The position numbers were made by a program, and so were the translations under genes. Positions 1 to 7,343 of a stretch of 36,880 nucleotides of DNA are shown piece by piece; positions within the stretch are counted from its first letter, which is position 1, and every line of letters begins with the position of its first letter. The stretch comes from Ilyomonas limi (GTDB lineage: Bacteria; Bacteroidota; Bacteroidia; Chitinophagales; Chitinophagaceae). The DNA lies in contig NZ_SZQL01000028.1 in assembly GCF_005233845.1 (NCBI RefSeq), forward strand, positions 1 to 36,880, written 5' to 3'. The notes beneath the pieces are model-generated. The model worked only from the letters and a program-made list of their open reading frames with translations. It was not told where the DNA came from and searched no databases.

Positions 1-116
1 AATTATCAGCTCATCTTAGTTCCGTTATTAAAAATATCATTACGCCTGATTCCATAAAATCAATTACAGGATACGACTCTTATTTATCTGCTTATCAGAC
101 TATTTATGATCTATAA
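1..116 (+). CDS. C-terminal end of a cut-off gene, product unknown
   Basis: A reading frame is open from the window edge (first full codon at position 3) to a TAA at 114-116, giving 37 residues that end in SAYQTIYDL. The composition looks protein-like, and a strong palindromic terminator follows about 45 bases later, as expected after a gene end. A short open frame in AT-rich DNA can occur by chance, and no family can be named from this tail, so the call rests mainly on position. Confidence 0.4.
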   Translation, partial: LSAHLSSVIKNIITPDSIKSITGYDSYLSAYQTIYDL

Positions 117-162
117 ATGGTATAAACAAACAGCTCCTACTTAATTTGAAAGGTATCAATAT

Positions 163-207
163 GCAAAAAAGGTTCTAAAAGTTTTAAACTTTTAGAACCT
201 TTTTTGC
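163..207. terminator. 45-base perfect palindrome, bidirectional terminator
   Basis: Two 22-base arms (163-184 and 186-207) are exact reverse complements around a single central base. The core is GGTTCTAAAAG / CTTTTAGAACC and each arm carries six A or T at its outer part, so a U-tract follows the stem on either strand. It lies between the gene ending at 116 on the plus strand and the one ending at 246 on the minus strand, and would serve both. Confidence 0.85.
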
Positions 208-245
208 TTTTACCTGCTTAGCAGCCCGGGAATAAATAATTATAC

Positions 246-1634
246 CTATTTATGCAATGCCGTTCTTACACCAATGCTTAAGCCATACGTATTTATTTTT
301 TGCTTAAAAGGAACTACAGGTTTGGTAAAACTGCTTAAACTATATTGTAAGTGCGGCTCTGCAAATATTTGAACAGTACCTATCATTTTTGCAACGGTAA
401 TACCTGCATACAAAGCTGCACCAGTATTACGTCTGTATGTTTCCTTGGCATTTAAAGTGGCAGTATAAGTGCCATTAGGAACCTTGCCGCTGTACCAGCT
501 ATAAGCATTTACAACAATACCGGCAGTAGCACCCACCTGTATTTTTTTACCTCTTTGATAACTGATTAAAACCGGAACACTCAGCGTGTTATATGTGCTT
601 TGCTGGTTTTCAGTTTGATAAACAATCTGGCGGTAACGGCTGGTATCTGCAAAACCGTTGATGGCAATCATATCCACCACGTTTTGCTGCTGGTAACCTG
701 CTTTCTGTCGTGTTTGGGCAAATTGTACACCTGTTTTCAGGGTTAAGTTTTTAGAAACAGGAATACCCAATCGTACACCTGCGCCATAATTCCACAATGA
801 AGGCTTGGGCTGCGGCGGCGGAATAGGTGCTGCCATACTGCTTAAAGGTTCCTTCTCCATGCCGTATGTTTGTTTGTCAGCATACGCCGAAGTTGCAAAG
901 ACCTCAATAGTCCAGGGCAATTTTACTTTCTTATTTTCCTTTTTAGTGTTAGCAACAACAATATTGTTATTGTTTGTGTTGTTGGCTGTTGTGTTTGGTT
1001 TAACAATATTGTTGCTTACAGCACCAGGTTTATTTATAGTAGAATTGGGTAATGTTGGTGCTGTATTCGTGTTGTTATTAGGCTGATTGGCAGATAGATT
1101 ATTATCGTTTGAAGTAACATTTTGCTGTGGATGCAAAGTTGTTTCATTCACATCCGTAGTGTTTTTTTCATTCAAAGCTGCCTCATTCAAGCTGGTATTG
1201 TGTTGATTGCCTTCTTTTTCGTTGGCTGTATGCGCTGAAGTCGTTGTCTGGTCATTATGGGCAATTGGTTGGTTTGCATTTATTTGATTCGTATTATTTG
1301 AAGTCTCTTTTTCATGTATTGGAGAAGCATCCGATAATTGATTGGCTGTATTATTATCCTGAATTGCTGGCTGATTGTTATCTTTTTTGTTAGTTGTGTT
1401 GCTGTAAGATGTTGCAATATTTTTATTTATCACCGCTGTATCTGCATACCACCAGGTAGCCATGCCTGCAATTAGTAGTACGGCTGCCACAGCGTACCAT
1501 TTCCACCAAAGCACAACAGGGCGTTTTTTTGTGCCGCCTGGTTGTATGCGCTGCCACATATCAGCGGGTATGGGCGCTTCGTGATTGCCTAATGTGTTTT
1601 TAAAGAGATTGTCGAGTTCGTTGTCTGTCATCAT
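246..1634 (-). CDS. Anti-sigma-like membrane protein with Asn-rich linker and beta-barrel-like C-terminus
   Basis: 462 residues in three parts. Residues 1-40 are cytoplasmic-looking (ELDNLFKNTLGNHEAPIPADMW), of the kind seen after Bacteroidota ECF sigma genes. One hydrophobic helix lies at about 47-63. Residues 64-237 form a low-complexity linker dominated by Asn and Thr. Residues 240-462 are rich in alternating aromatic and Gly strands (YGAGVRLGIP, LSVPVLISYQ, TYGLSIGVRTAL) and resemble the outer-membrane beta-barrel domain family (PF13568-like). The ATG directly follows the sigma-factor stop with no spacer, so the two are surely co-translated; a second ATG follows at once. The likely role is control of the partner sigma factor, with the barrel-like part sensing or anchoring at the outer membrane; that role is inference. 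No lipobox or classic signal peptide is visible. Confidence 0.75.
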   Translation of the reverse strand: MMTDNELDNLFKNTLGNHEAPIPADMWQRIQPGGTKKRPVVLWWKWYAVAAVLLIAGMATWWYADTAVINKNIATSYSNTTNKKDNNQPAIQDNNTANQLSDASPIHEKETSNNTNQINANQPIAHNDQTTTSAHTANEKEGNQHNTSLNEAALNEKNTTDVNETTLHPQQNVTSNDNNLSANQPNNNTNTAPTLPNSTINKPGAVSNNIVKPNTTANNTNNNNIVVANTKKENKKVKLPWTIEVFATSAYADKQTYGMEKEPLSSMAAPIPPPQPKPSLWNYGAGVRLGIPVSKNLTLKTGVQFAQTRQKAGYQQQNVVDMIAINGFADTSRYRQIVYQTENQQSTYNTLSVPVLISYQRGKKIQVGATAGIVVNAYSWYSGKVPNGTYTATLNAKETYRRNTGAALYAGITVAKMIGTVQIFAEPHLQYSLSSFTKPVVPFKQKINTYGLSIGVRTALHK

Positions 1635-2171
1635 TTATACAGCAATTTTTTCCATCATAGTAATTTGTTGCTGAAGCATCTTTCGGGCCTTTACCAACTG
1701 GCTGCGGCTTGTGCTTGTTTGAATGTTCAGCATTTGTGCAATTTCTTCGTGATCATATCCTTCTATCACATACAGGTTAAAAACAATGCGATAGCCGTCG
1801 GGCAGGTTGTTGAGCATTTTCATCAACTGTTCTGCCTGTAAATTAGATGGCGCACCGGCATCGTTACTTGCCACAGGTACGTTGGTCTCGTTTACTTCGG
1901 CAAAATGCAGCTTCTTTTTTTGTAATGCTTTTAATGCAGTATTTACAACAATCCTGCGAAGCCAACCTTCAAAAGAGCCTTCAAACTTAAACTGGTGAAT
2001 GTGGGCAAAGACTTTTATGAAGGCTTCCTGTAAAATATCTTCTGCATCGTGGTGGTTTGCAACATAGCGAAGGCATACGCTCATCATTTTGCGCGCATAC
2101 GCTTCAAAGAGCATACGCTGGCAATCAGCCCTACCTTTAATACAGCCTTTTATTATGTCGTCTTCCGTCAC
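1635..2171 (-). CDS. ECF-type RNA polymerase sigma factor
   Basis: 178 residues, the usual size for an extracytoplasmic-function sigma-70 factor. Region 2 covers about residues 10-75 and contains DAEDILQEAFIKVF, the conserved core-binding and -10 recognition helix. Region 4 covers about 115-168 with a helix-turn-helix (HEEIAQMLNIQTSTSRSQL, then KARKML). Regions 1.1 and 3 are absent, as in the group. It is first in a two-gene operon; its TAA abuts the ATG of the membrane protein downstream, which is the expected antagonist. Targets cannot be read from the window, and no matching promoter pair was found. Family assignment is firm; the stimulus is unknown. Confidence 0.92.
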   Translation of the reverse strand: MTEDDIIKGCIKGRADCQRMLFEAYARKMMSVCLRYVANHHDAEDILQEAFIKVFAHIHQFKFEGSFEGWLRRIVVNTALKALQKKKLHFAEVNETNVPVASNDAGAPSNLQAEQLMKMLNNLPDGYRIVFNLYVIEGYDHEEIAQMLNIQTSTSRSQLVKARKMLQQQITMMEKIAV

Positions 2172-2352
2172 CCGTATGCTTTTCAGATATGGTTTTATAA
2201 ATAATGGAGATACTGCAAAGCAAATACACGCTGCCTGTGTAAAAAAATTTTTTAGAAAAGATTTTATAAATGGTAAGGTAGTGTTTATTTAATGTATAAA
2301 GGAGGTTCCAGCGGTGGCAATTTTCACTGAACTTGATAAAGTTTGATTTCCG

Positions 2353-2437
2353 TTCACCGTGGAGAATGGGAGTAAAGGAATTTTTCGCAGAGATTACTTT
2401 ACTCTGCTAAATCTCTGGCTCTCTTCCCTGCGGTGAA
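2353..2437. repeat. Nested inverted-repeat element in an intergenic region
   Basis: The 334 bases between the sigma-factor start and the carboxylate-amine ligase end hold no credible gene. Within them, TTCACCG (2353-2359) pairs with CGGTGAA (2431-2437), and inside that CAGAGAT (2388-2394) pairs with ATCTCTG (2411-2417); GCAGAG (2387-2392) could alternatively pair with CTCTGC (2402-2407). The element could be a terminator-like structure or a REP-like dispersed repeat. A second copy is not visible in the window. Confidence 0.4.
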
Positions 2438-2505
2438 AATAAAGCCTTTATACGGTTGTAAAACTATCAACTTTCATCTCAAAAGCTACTGTTCACCACT
2501 CACCC

Positions 2506-3615
2506 TCACACTGCCAAAAACTGGCTATGTACATAATCCACTACATCTGCCAGGTTTTGACGTTGGTTATATACCTCCAGTTGCCGGTCGGCACCGGTGC
2601 CTTGCTCTATCATTTTCTTTATATAATTAATGGCATTGCGGCTGCCCAATTCGTCCACTACATCATCTACAAAATCGAGCAGTTCATACAAGAGTACGCG
2701 CGTATTTACTTCCTGCTCTTTGCCAAAATCTATCAGTGTACCATCAATGCCGTACCTGCCGGCACGCCATTTATTTTCGTTGATGAGTGCACGGTGGTAC
2801 ATAATGAAATTCATATTCTGGTTACGCAGTTTGTACAGCTTGGCACAGATTGCCTGAAATAAAGCAGTAATAGCAATGGTTTCATCAATAGTCATGGGCA
2901 CATCGCAGATGCGAAACTCTACCGTATTAAAAAACGGATGCACACGCAAATCCCACCATATTTTTTTAGCATTATCAATACAGTTGGTTTTTATCAGCAG
3001 GTTTACATAACTGTCATACGCTTCTATGCTTTCAAAATAATCGGGTATGCCGGTGCGGGGAAACTTATCGAATACTTTGGTACGGAAAGATTTATAGCCG
3101 GTAAATCTGCCTTCCCAAAAAGGCGAGTTGGCACTTAAGGCATACACGTGCGGCAGAAAATAACGGGCAGAATTAGCAATATGAATAGCCATCCTGCGGT
3201 CCTCCATACCTACATGTACGTGTAGTCCGAAAATAAGATTGCTGCGGGCGGCTTCCTGCAGTTCATTCACAATCTGGTTGTAACGTGCATGATTGGTTAT
3301 CAGTTGACTTTGCCAGTTGCTGAAGGGATGCGTACCGGAAGCGCCTACCCAGAAACCTAAATCACCGGCTATCTGCGCAATCGTATTGCGGAGCGTAGAT
3401 ACATCGCGGTAGGCTTCTTCTATATCTCCGCAAATGTCGGTGCCTACTTCTACCACTGCCTGGTGCATTTCGGCTTTTACTTTATCTTTTATTACTTTCT
3501 GCCCTTCGGTTACAATCTTTTGTTCGTGGCTGGTTAGCTCCCGCGTTTCTGGATTAATAACCATATATTCTTCTTCTACACCCAGTGTAAAATGTTTATA
3601 ATTGAGGTATGCCAT
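2506..3615 (-). CDS. Carboxylate-amine ligase, YbdK / GCS2 family
   Basis: 369 residues, the normal length for YbdK-type proteins (glutamate-cysteine ligase family 2, COG2170). Signatures seen: GVEEEYMV near residue 12, where the paired Glu bind metal and ATP; GTHPFSNWQ near 95; and GLHVHVG near 129, the metal-binding His motif of the family. E. coli YbdK shows weak gamma-glutamyl-cysteine ligase activity, but most members have no known physiological substrate, so no narrower name is given. The start is ATG. The gene begins only 6 bases after the Uma2-like gene and is probably co-transcribed with it; an ATP-grasp gene lies upstream on the same strand. The pairing of two amide-bond-forming folds suggests a peptide-like small molecule. 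Family certain, substrate unknown. Confidence 0.9.
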   Translation of the reverse strand: MAYLNYKHFTLGVEEEYMVINPETRELTSHEQKIVTEGQKVIKDKVKAEMHQAVVEVGTDICGDIEEAYRDVSTLRNTIAQIAGDLGFWVGASGTHPFSNWQSQLITNHARYNQIVNELQEAARSNLIFGLHVHVGMEDRRMAIHIANSARYFLPHVYALSANSPFWEGRFTGYKSFRTKVFDKFPRTGIPDYFESIEAYDSYVNLLIKTNCIDNAKKIWWDLRVHPFFNTVEFRICDVPMTIDETIAITALFQAICAKLYKLRNQNMNFIMYHRALINENKWRAGRYGIDGTLIDFGKEQEVNTRVLLYELLDFVDDVVDELGSRNAINYIKKMIEQGTGADRQLEVYNQRQNLADVVDYVHSQFLAV

Positions 3616-3621
3616 TATGGG

Positions 3622-4230
3622 TTATTTAAAAATATCTGAAACATTTATTTCTAAATCCGGTAGAATATTGGTTGTAATAAGCATGCCTTCGCTATACGGC
3701 TTTTTACCAATAAATCTTCCATTTTCAAGTGTATAAATAAGAACTACTTTTTCTTGCGGCTCTACTATCCAATATTTCTGCACGCAGGCTTCTTCGTACA
3801 AATCGAATTTGTTTTGCAACTCCATTTTTGTATTACCGGGCGAAAGAATTTCAACCATGATATCCGGTGCACCGCAGCAGCCACGGTAATCAATTTTTTG
3901 TTCATCGCAAACTACGCAAAGGTCTGGCTGTACCACAGTTGTAATTTCTTCATCTTTTATCTTGTTCCATTTTGGCAGCCGTACATCGAAAGGCGATACG
4001 TACACATTGCATTTTTTATGCTCCAGAAAATTGCCTAATTTAAGGTGCAATTTGCCTACTAATACCTGATGCCTTGTGTTTGGGGCCGACATTTTCATAA
4101 TATGCCCTTTGAATAACTCTAATCGTTCTTCAAACTTAAACTTCAGGTAATCAGCATAGGTATAAACATAACCTGCGGGCGGCTCTTCTACTACCTGCAG
4201 GTTACCTTCTTCATCGTATTGGGTAAACAT
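3622..4230 (-). CDS. Uma2-family (DUF820) PD-(D/E)xK nuclease-like protein
   Basis: 202 residues, typical for the Uma2/DUF820 family of restriction-endonuclease-like folds. The candidate active-site pattern is complete: PDL (Asp103), then APDIMVEILSP (Glu127), then a Lys in LQNKFDLYEE (Lys141), followed by the family signature KYWIVEPQ (152-159). These proteins are widespread in cyanobacteria and scattered in Bacteroidota; their cellular role is unknown despite the endonuclease label. The gene sits between the ATP-grasp and YbdK-type genes on the same strand, 6 bases before the latter. Whether it takes part in that cassette or is an insertion cannot be decided here. Its flanking DNA at 4231-4405 looks different from the neighbouring AT-rich DNA. 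Confidence 0.85.
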   Translation of the reverse strand: MFTQYDEEGNLQVVEEPPAGYVYTYADYLKFKFEERLELFKGHIMKMSAPNTRHQVLVGKLHLKLGNFLEHKKCNVYVSPFDVRLPKWNKIKDEEITTVVQPDLCVVCDEQKIDYRGCCGAPDIMVEILSPGNTKMELQNKFDLYEEACVQKYWIVEPQEKVVLIYTLENGRFIGKKPYSEGMLITTNILPDLEINVSDIFK

Positions 4231-4405
4231 GGTTTATATAATTTAAAAAAGAACGGCTGTAAGCCCAGCTGAACAGCGACAGGTATTGCAGTGAGTGATG
4301 GCCTTATAGCATCACAGACTACACCAACAGCTCAATAGCAGCATTGTAGCTTGTACCATAAAAATAATTTACGAGTGATGCTACTATAAAGCTTTTATAT
4401 AAATG

Positions 4406-5362
4406 CTACAGATATAATGTTTTTTTGCCCGCACTGCGTTTTATAAACTCACCCCAGGTAAGATTGTCTTTGCCTTTCTTCCATGCCTTTGCTTTTTCTA
4501 TAGCAAAAGTAGCAGCCGTTTCTACCACCCAGTTAAAGTTTTCTTCGCCTACGCTCGTGCGCTCGGCATCGGGTGCCGGATTGCAAAAGTCTATGGCATA
4601 TGCAATGCCATCGCGTACAGCCAGCTCAACAGTATTAAAATCGTAACCCAAAAACTTATTAATGCGCAACACTATATCTTCAAGATACTTCAGCTTTTCC
4701 TCGGTGGGCTTAAAATCGGCTACATAGCGCAGGTGATACGGATTGCGCGGCTCGTAAGGCATTACGCGCACATACTTGCCGCCAATGCAATAGCAACGGT
4801 AATATTCTTCAAACACAATTTCTTCCTGCAGTAGCATTACTAGCTGGCCGGTTTCGCTGTGTGCGCGATAAAATTCTTCTGCATTATTTAATCGATATAC
4901 ATTTTTCCAGCCACCACCTTCAAATGGTTTCATGTAGGCAGGAAAGCCTACATAATTAAATATAGCATCCCAATCAAGCGGATAAGCCAGATTGCTGAAG
5001 CTATCGCCACTGGTATCGTTAGGCAGCTCGTAAGAGGGGAGAATAACCGTTTTAGGCACTGGCACATCAATGTTCACAGCAAGCGCATTATTAAAAAACT
5101 TTTCATCGGCACTCCACCAAAAGGGATTGTTGATAACGGCGGCGCCGCCTATTGCTGCATTCTTAAGATAAGCGCGATAAAAAGGAACATCCTGACTGAT
5201 GCGGTCTATAATAACTGCATAGGGCGAAGGCTCGCCTTGAATTACTTTGTCGATCTTCACCGGCTCGGCTATAATATCTTTTACATTTTTGCTGTTAACG
5301 CGTTGTATGAGGGCTTCGGGAAAACTCCTTTCTTTGCCATATAAGATTCCAATTTTTTTCAT
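4406..5362 (-). CDS. ATP-grasp fold ligase of unknown substrate
   Basis: 318 residues with an ATP-grasp layout. A Rossmann-like start (MKKIGILYG) is followed by an ATP-binding segment with Lys145 and the glycine-rich PFEGGGWKNV loop (146-155), acidic residues at 180-186, and a C-terminal metal site with Glu246, Asp258 and Asn261 (VELAV then IDFCNPAPD). The pattern resembles RimK/D-Ala-D-Ala-ligase-like enzymes that join a carboxylate to an amine through an acyl phosphate. The conserved 'NNPFWWSADEKFF' (78-90) is of the type seen before the ATP site in RimK-like enzymes. It is divergent from the esterase and upstream of the Uma2-like and YbdK-type genes, so a joint pathway is plausible. A promoter -7 match lies 56 bases before the ATG. 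Fold confident, product unknown. Confidence 0.8.
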   Translation of the reverse strand: MKKIGILYGKERSFPEALIQRVNSKNVKDIIAEPVKIDKVIQGEPSPYAVIIDRISQDVPFYRAYLKNAAIGGAAVINNPFWWSADEKFFNNALAVNIDVPVPKTVILPSYELPNDTSGDSFSNLAYPLDWDAIFNYVGFPAYMKPFEGGGWKNVYRLNNAEEFYRAHSETGQLVMLLQEEIVFEEYYRCYCIGGKYVRVMPYEPRNPYHLRYVADFKPTEEKLKYLEDIVLRINKFLGYDFNTVELAVRDGIAYAIDFCNPAPDAERTSVGEENFNWVVETAATFAIEKAKAWKKGKDNLTWGEFIKRSAGKKTLYL

Positions 5363-5418
5363 GCGTTTTGTTTTAATGGGTAATAGACGGTTTTGTAAGT
5401 GTGGCTCAATTTAATAAA

Positions 5419-5426
5419 CAAATATA
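5419..5426 (-). promoter_or_regulatory. Bacteroidota -7 element candidate for the ATP-grasp gene
   Basis: On the minus strand the sequence is TATATTTG, an exact match to the Bacteroidota sigma-ABfr -7 consensus TAnnTTTG, about 56 bases before the ATG at 5362. No well-spaced -33 TTTG/TTG is seen, so the match is only suggestive. Confidence 0.35.
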
Positions 5427-5473
5427 AAACCAGCTTAAACAATTTAAGATAGGGCGTTTATTATGCTTTGGCT

Positions 5474-5481
5474 TATTTTTG
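5474..5481 (+). promoter_or_regulatory. Bacteroidota -7 element candidate for the esterase gene
   Basis: TATTTTTG matches the TAnnTTTG consensus exactly, but its end is only 7 bases before the esterase ATG at 5489, which would give a nearly leaderless transcript. A -33 partner is not evident. Confidence 0.3.
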
Positions 5482-5488
5482 AATTTGT

Positions 5489-6340
5489 ATGAATAATGCA
5501 GTGAATGGTGTTGCTGTGGGAGTAAAGCAATACAAGATAGAATCTACTTTTTTAGAACGCGAGGTAATGATTGATTTTTATTTACCGCCATCACAGAATA
5601 ATAGTATAAGCCTGCTGCTGATAAATGATGGTCAGGACTTGCCGCTGATGCCTTTTACAAGAATACTTGATTCATTGTATGATCAGCAGTATATAACATC
5701 ATTGCTTTGTGCAGGCATTCATTGTGGTACAGACCGCAAAATGGAATATGGCACTGCCAATACGTTGCATTATGCAGGCTTTGGCGGCAAGGCAGGTGCC
5801 TACACACGATTTGTAATACAGGAATTATTGCCTTTTATACGTCATACTTTTAGTAGTTTTTCTTTTAAAAACATCTCTTTTGCAGGTTTTTCGCTGGGTG
5901 GCTTAAGTGCATTGGATATAGTACTGAATAATCCAAAAGAGTTTATAAACGTAGGTGTTTTCAGCGGTTCGCTATGGTGGCGTAGCAAAAAATATGGTAA
6001 AGGTTACAGCGATGATAAAGATCGCATCATGCACCAGCAAGTACGCGAAGGGGGCTATTATCCGTGGCTGAAATTCTTTTTTGAATGTGGCACGCTGGAT
6101 GAGGTGGCCGACCGCAATAATAATGGTGTAATTGATTCGATAGATGATACATTAGACCTTATACAAGAGTTAAAGAAAAAAGGCTACAGCGATGATGCCA
6201 TTAAATATGTAGAACTGCCGGAAGGCATGCACAACGTAGCTACGTGGGCAAGGGCTTTTCCTCAGTTCCTCGCGTGGGCGTTCCGTAATGACAACAATCG
6301 TGTAAAGATGCCCGGTGAAGCTGATAATACACTGAGGTGA
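5489..6340 (+). CDS. Alpha/beta-hydrolase esterase (Fes/esterase-D-like) with EF-hand loop
   Basis: 283 residues, no signal peptide, so cytoplasmic. It matches the putative esterase family PF00756 (enterochelin-esterase-like). Catalytic triad: Ser135 in the elbow GFSLGG, an acid at Asp204 or Glu205 in CGTLDE, and His248 in EGMHNVATW. Directly after the acid lies DRNNNGVIDSID (208-219), an intact EF-hand calcium loop with Asp, Asn and Asn at positions 1, 3 and 5, Gly at 6, Ile at 8 and Asp at 12. It is divergent from the ATP-grasp gene across 126 bases, so both may share a control region and act on one product, for instance releasing an ester or peptide conjugate; that is inference. ATG at 5489 is the only sensible start. 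Confidence 0.85.
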   Translation: MNNAVNGVAVGVKQYKIESTFLEREVMIDFYLPPSQNNSISLLLINDGQDLPLMPFTRILDSLYDQQYITSLLCAGIHCGTDRKMEYGTANTLHYAGFGGKAGAYTRFVIQELLPFIRHTFSSFSFKNISFAGFSLGGLSALDIVLNNPKEFINVGVFSGSLWWRSKKYGKGYSDDKDRIMHQQVREGGYYPWLKFFFECGTLDEVADRNNNGVIDSIDDTLDLIQELKKKGYSDDAIKYVELPEGMHNVATWARAFPQFLAWAFRNDNNRVKMPGEADNTLR

Positions 6341-6357
6341 CTGAAGCTAAAAGCAAC

Positions 6358-6416
6358 ATTCACCATTGGCAATTCACTATTCAAGAACTCACAATTGACG
6401 ACTTACTACTCACAAT
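6358..6416 (+). repeat. TCACNATT-type intergenic repeat abutting rimM
   Basis: About 60 bases made of variants of (A)TTCACNATT: attcaccatt, aattcactatt, actcacaatt, actcacaat. The block runs directly into the rimM ATG, leaving no room for a Shine-Dalgarno sequence. Related blocks occur at 2491-2510, 7634-7648 and 30897-30970. Confidence 0.55.
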
Positions 6417-6929
6417 ATGGATTATATACACATTGGAAAAATAGCAGCGACTTTCGGTGTAAAAGGCGAAGTAGTACTGGTGCACGGACTGGAAAAAAAA
6501 TCGAATTTTAAGGAGATAGAAGTGTTGTTTGTAGAAGAAGTAAAGAACAGTTTTTTACCTTATTTCATACAAGCAGCTAAAGCAAAAGATGCTGTAGAAA
6601 CCTACATAAAACTGGAAGGCGTAGAAACCAGAGAAGCTGCGCACCGCTTTGTACAAAAACAGGTATGGCTGCAACAGGAAGACTTTGAAAAAGTTGCCGG
6701 TAAAAGGAGTAAGATAGGCTTGCTGGGCTTTGCTATTGTTGACGGAAATAATAGTATTGGCAACGTGGAAGAAGTGATAGAACAACCGCACCAGGTATTA
6801 TTGCGCACTACGTACAATAAAAAAGAGGCATATATACCGCTGCACGAAGAAACGCTTATTAAAATAGACCGGAAGAAAAAAGAGATATTGGTGTCACTGC
6901 CAGACGGACTGCTGGATGTCTATAGTTAG
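6417..6929 (+). CDS. rimM: Ribosome maturation factor RimM
   Basis: 170 residues, the expected length for RimM, which binds ribosomal protein S19 and assists maturation of the 30S head. The N-terminal domain opens with YIHIGKIAATFGVKGEV, the family hallmark (GKI...G..GEV). The C-terminal PRC-barrel covers about 95-168 (LLGFAIVDGN, IGNVEEVI, EAYIPLHEETLIKID, LPDGLLDVY). In many bacteria rimM follows rpsP; here it stands alone after the esterase, and rpsP is not in the window. The ATG is preceded directly by repeats rather than a ribosome-binding site. A structured hairpin lies about 70 bases after the stop. Confidence 0.95.
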   Translation: MDYIHIGKIAATFGVKGEVVLVHGLEKKSNFKEIEVLFVEEVKNSFLPYFIQAAKAKDAVETYIKLEGVETREAAHRFVQKQVWLQQEDFEKVAGKRSKIGLLGFAIVDGNNSIGNVEEVIEQPHQVLLRTTYNKKEAYIPLHEETLIKIDRKKKEILVSLPDGLLDVYS

Positions 6930-7000
6930 TTATTGGATTTAAAGTTGAGATGGTAGAAGTAACTAAAAAATCTACTTTTTAAATTAGCTTACACAAAAAT

Positions 7001-7065
7001 AAAGCAGCACAGTTGCGCTTTTGTTATTGTGGAGTTCTTTCCACATTGCGTTACCATGCTGCTTT
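7001..7065. terminator. Branched stem-loop after rimM, probable terminator
   Basis: AAAGCAGCA (7001-7009) pairs with TGCTGCTTT (7057-7065), and inside this TGTGGA (7028-7033) pairs with TCCACA (7040-7045). A T-rich stretch overlaps the end. It lies between rimM and the convergent small gene at 7161-7343 and could stop transcription from rimM. The inner helix makes it more elaborate than a simple terminator. Confidence 0.5.
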
Positions 7066-7160
7066 TGCTTATTGAAATAATAGCTATGGATAGTACGGCT
7101 ATTATGGTATGCGTGGGGTAAATGGCAGGATTGTTTTCATTTCTTTTATGCTAAAAAACA

Positions 7161-7343
7161 CTATGCTTTTGTGGTGCAGGCTGCCAATGTTTTTGAAATA
7201 GAATAGTTATTATTCTGAAAGACGCGTTGAAATGCCTCCTGTGTCATGTTGAATTTTTTTGCCCAATAAGCAATCTCGGGTGACTGATTGAAATTTACCT
7301 GTGTGTTGTCGTTTAGTTTTACCTCGCGTGTGAAATGTGCCAT
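7161..7343 (-). CDS. Small DUF3606-type protein
   Basis: 60 residues. The segment NTQVNFNQSPEIAYWAKKFN (13-32), followed by a helix MTQEAFQRVF, fits DUF3606 (PF12244), whose members are about 60 residues long and carry a 'V..nE.yEv.YW..kfgvs...L' pattern. No function is known for the family. The ATG at 7343 fits the family length. It stands alone between rimM and miaE, pointing left on the minus strand. No transmembrane part or signal peptide. Confidence 0.65.
   Translation of the reverse strand: MAHFTREVKLNDNTQVNFNQSPEIAYWAKKFNMTQEAFQRVFQNNNYSISKTLAACTTKA

Noticed and set aside
805-1086. Hydrophobic plus-strand frame opposite the Asn-rich linker
   Set aside because: Asn/Thr codons on one strand read as Val/Leu/Phe on the other, which explains the apparent membrane segments.
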